Assembly (NCBI GenBank): GCA_902470915.1
Contig: CABRIB010000104.1
Span: forward strand, 1-5,698
Length of the DNA stretch: 5,698 nt
Source of the DNA: an uncultured Collinsella sp.
GTDB lineage: Bacteria > Actinomycetota > Coriobacteriia > Coriobacteriales > Coriobacteriaceae
Direction: 5' to 3'
The notes beneath the pieces were generated by a model. The model searched no databases. It saw only the letters and a list, made by a program, of their open reading frames with translations, and was not told where the DNA came from. Every line of letters starts with the position of its first letter. Within the stretch, counting starts at the first letter, position 1. Of this stretch, positions 5,654 through 5,698 are shown in pieces. The translations under genes and the position numbers were made by a program.

Positions 5654-5698
5654 CTGTCTCTTATACACATCTCCGAGCCCACGAGACGGACTCCTATC
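5654..5698 (-). other. Nextera adapter remnant with Tn5 mosaic end (not genomic)
   Basis: This is the exact reverse complement of positions 1-45. It reads mosaic end (5654-5672), read-2 adapter (5673-5687), i7 index GGACTCCT (5688-5695) and three bases of primer sequence. It abuts the transketolase coding sequence at a codon boundary, which is chance. The contig stops here because of adapter read-through, not because of a biological junction. Confidence 0.98.

Noticed and set aside
1..5698. Transposon with 45-bp terminal inverted repeats
   Set aside because: The repeats spell commercial adapter and index sequence, there is no transposase inside, and the inner genes are core chromosomal functions.

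Overview
The window is a 5.6 kb fragment of high-GC bacterial chromosome with an untrimmed sequencing-library adapter at each end. Bases 1-45 and 5654-5698 are the same 45-nt sequence in opposite orientation: an i7 index, the Nextera read-2 adapter and the Tn5 mosaic end. Only 46-5653 is biological. All supported genes lie on the minus strand. GC-rich coding sequence, an FtsE with a long Ala/Pro/Gln-rich N-terminal extension, and a transketolase C-terminal part of the split-subunit type suggest an actinobacterium of the class Coriobacteriia, plausibly Collinsella. That placement is inference from protein character, not a database match.

In the direction of transcription (high to low coordinates) the layout is as follows. 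(1) 5653-5144 is the 3' part of a transketolase C-terminal subunit, cut by the contig end, with a hairpin terminator at 5067-5095. (2) 5143-4640 is about 500 bp without a gene. It holds a row of dyad symmetries: a 65-bp imperfect palindrome (4997-5061), a small hairpin (4943-4964) and a striking 133-bp palindrome on one axis (4739-4871). A candidate ftsE promoter (4685-4690) follows. (3) 4639-2512 is the overlapping gene pair ftsE-ftsX, the ABC transporter-like complex that couples cell division to peptidoglycan hydrolysis, closed by a strong intrinsic terminator (2454-2487). (4) 2376-241 is rnr, encoding the 3'-5' exoribonuclease RNase R, with its own ribosome binding site and a hairpin about 25 nt after its stop. 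(5) 183-46 is non-coding as far as can be seen and carries another small dyad.

The genes are housekeeping: pentose-phosphate metabolism, divisome control of cell-wall cleavage, and RNA decay. I see no defence system, mobile-element gene, CRISPR array or biosynthetic cluster. The observations most worth following are the 133-bp palindrome with unmatched 15-nt internal segments, a 17-nt core shared by the dyads at the two ends of the insert, and the long FtsE N-terminal extension. The adapter ends matter for anyone using this record, because they add five false residues to the transketolase fragment.
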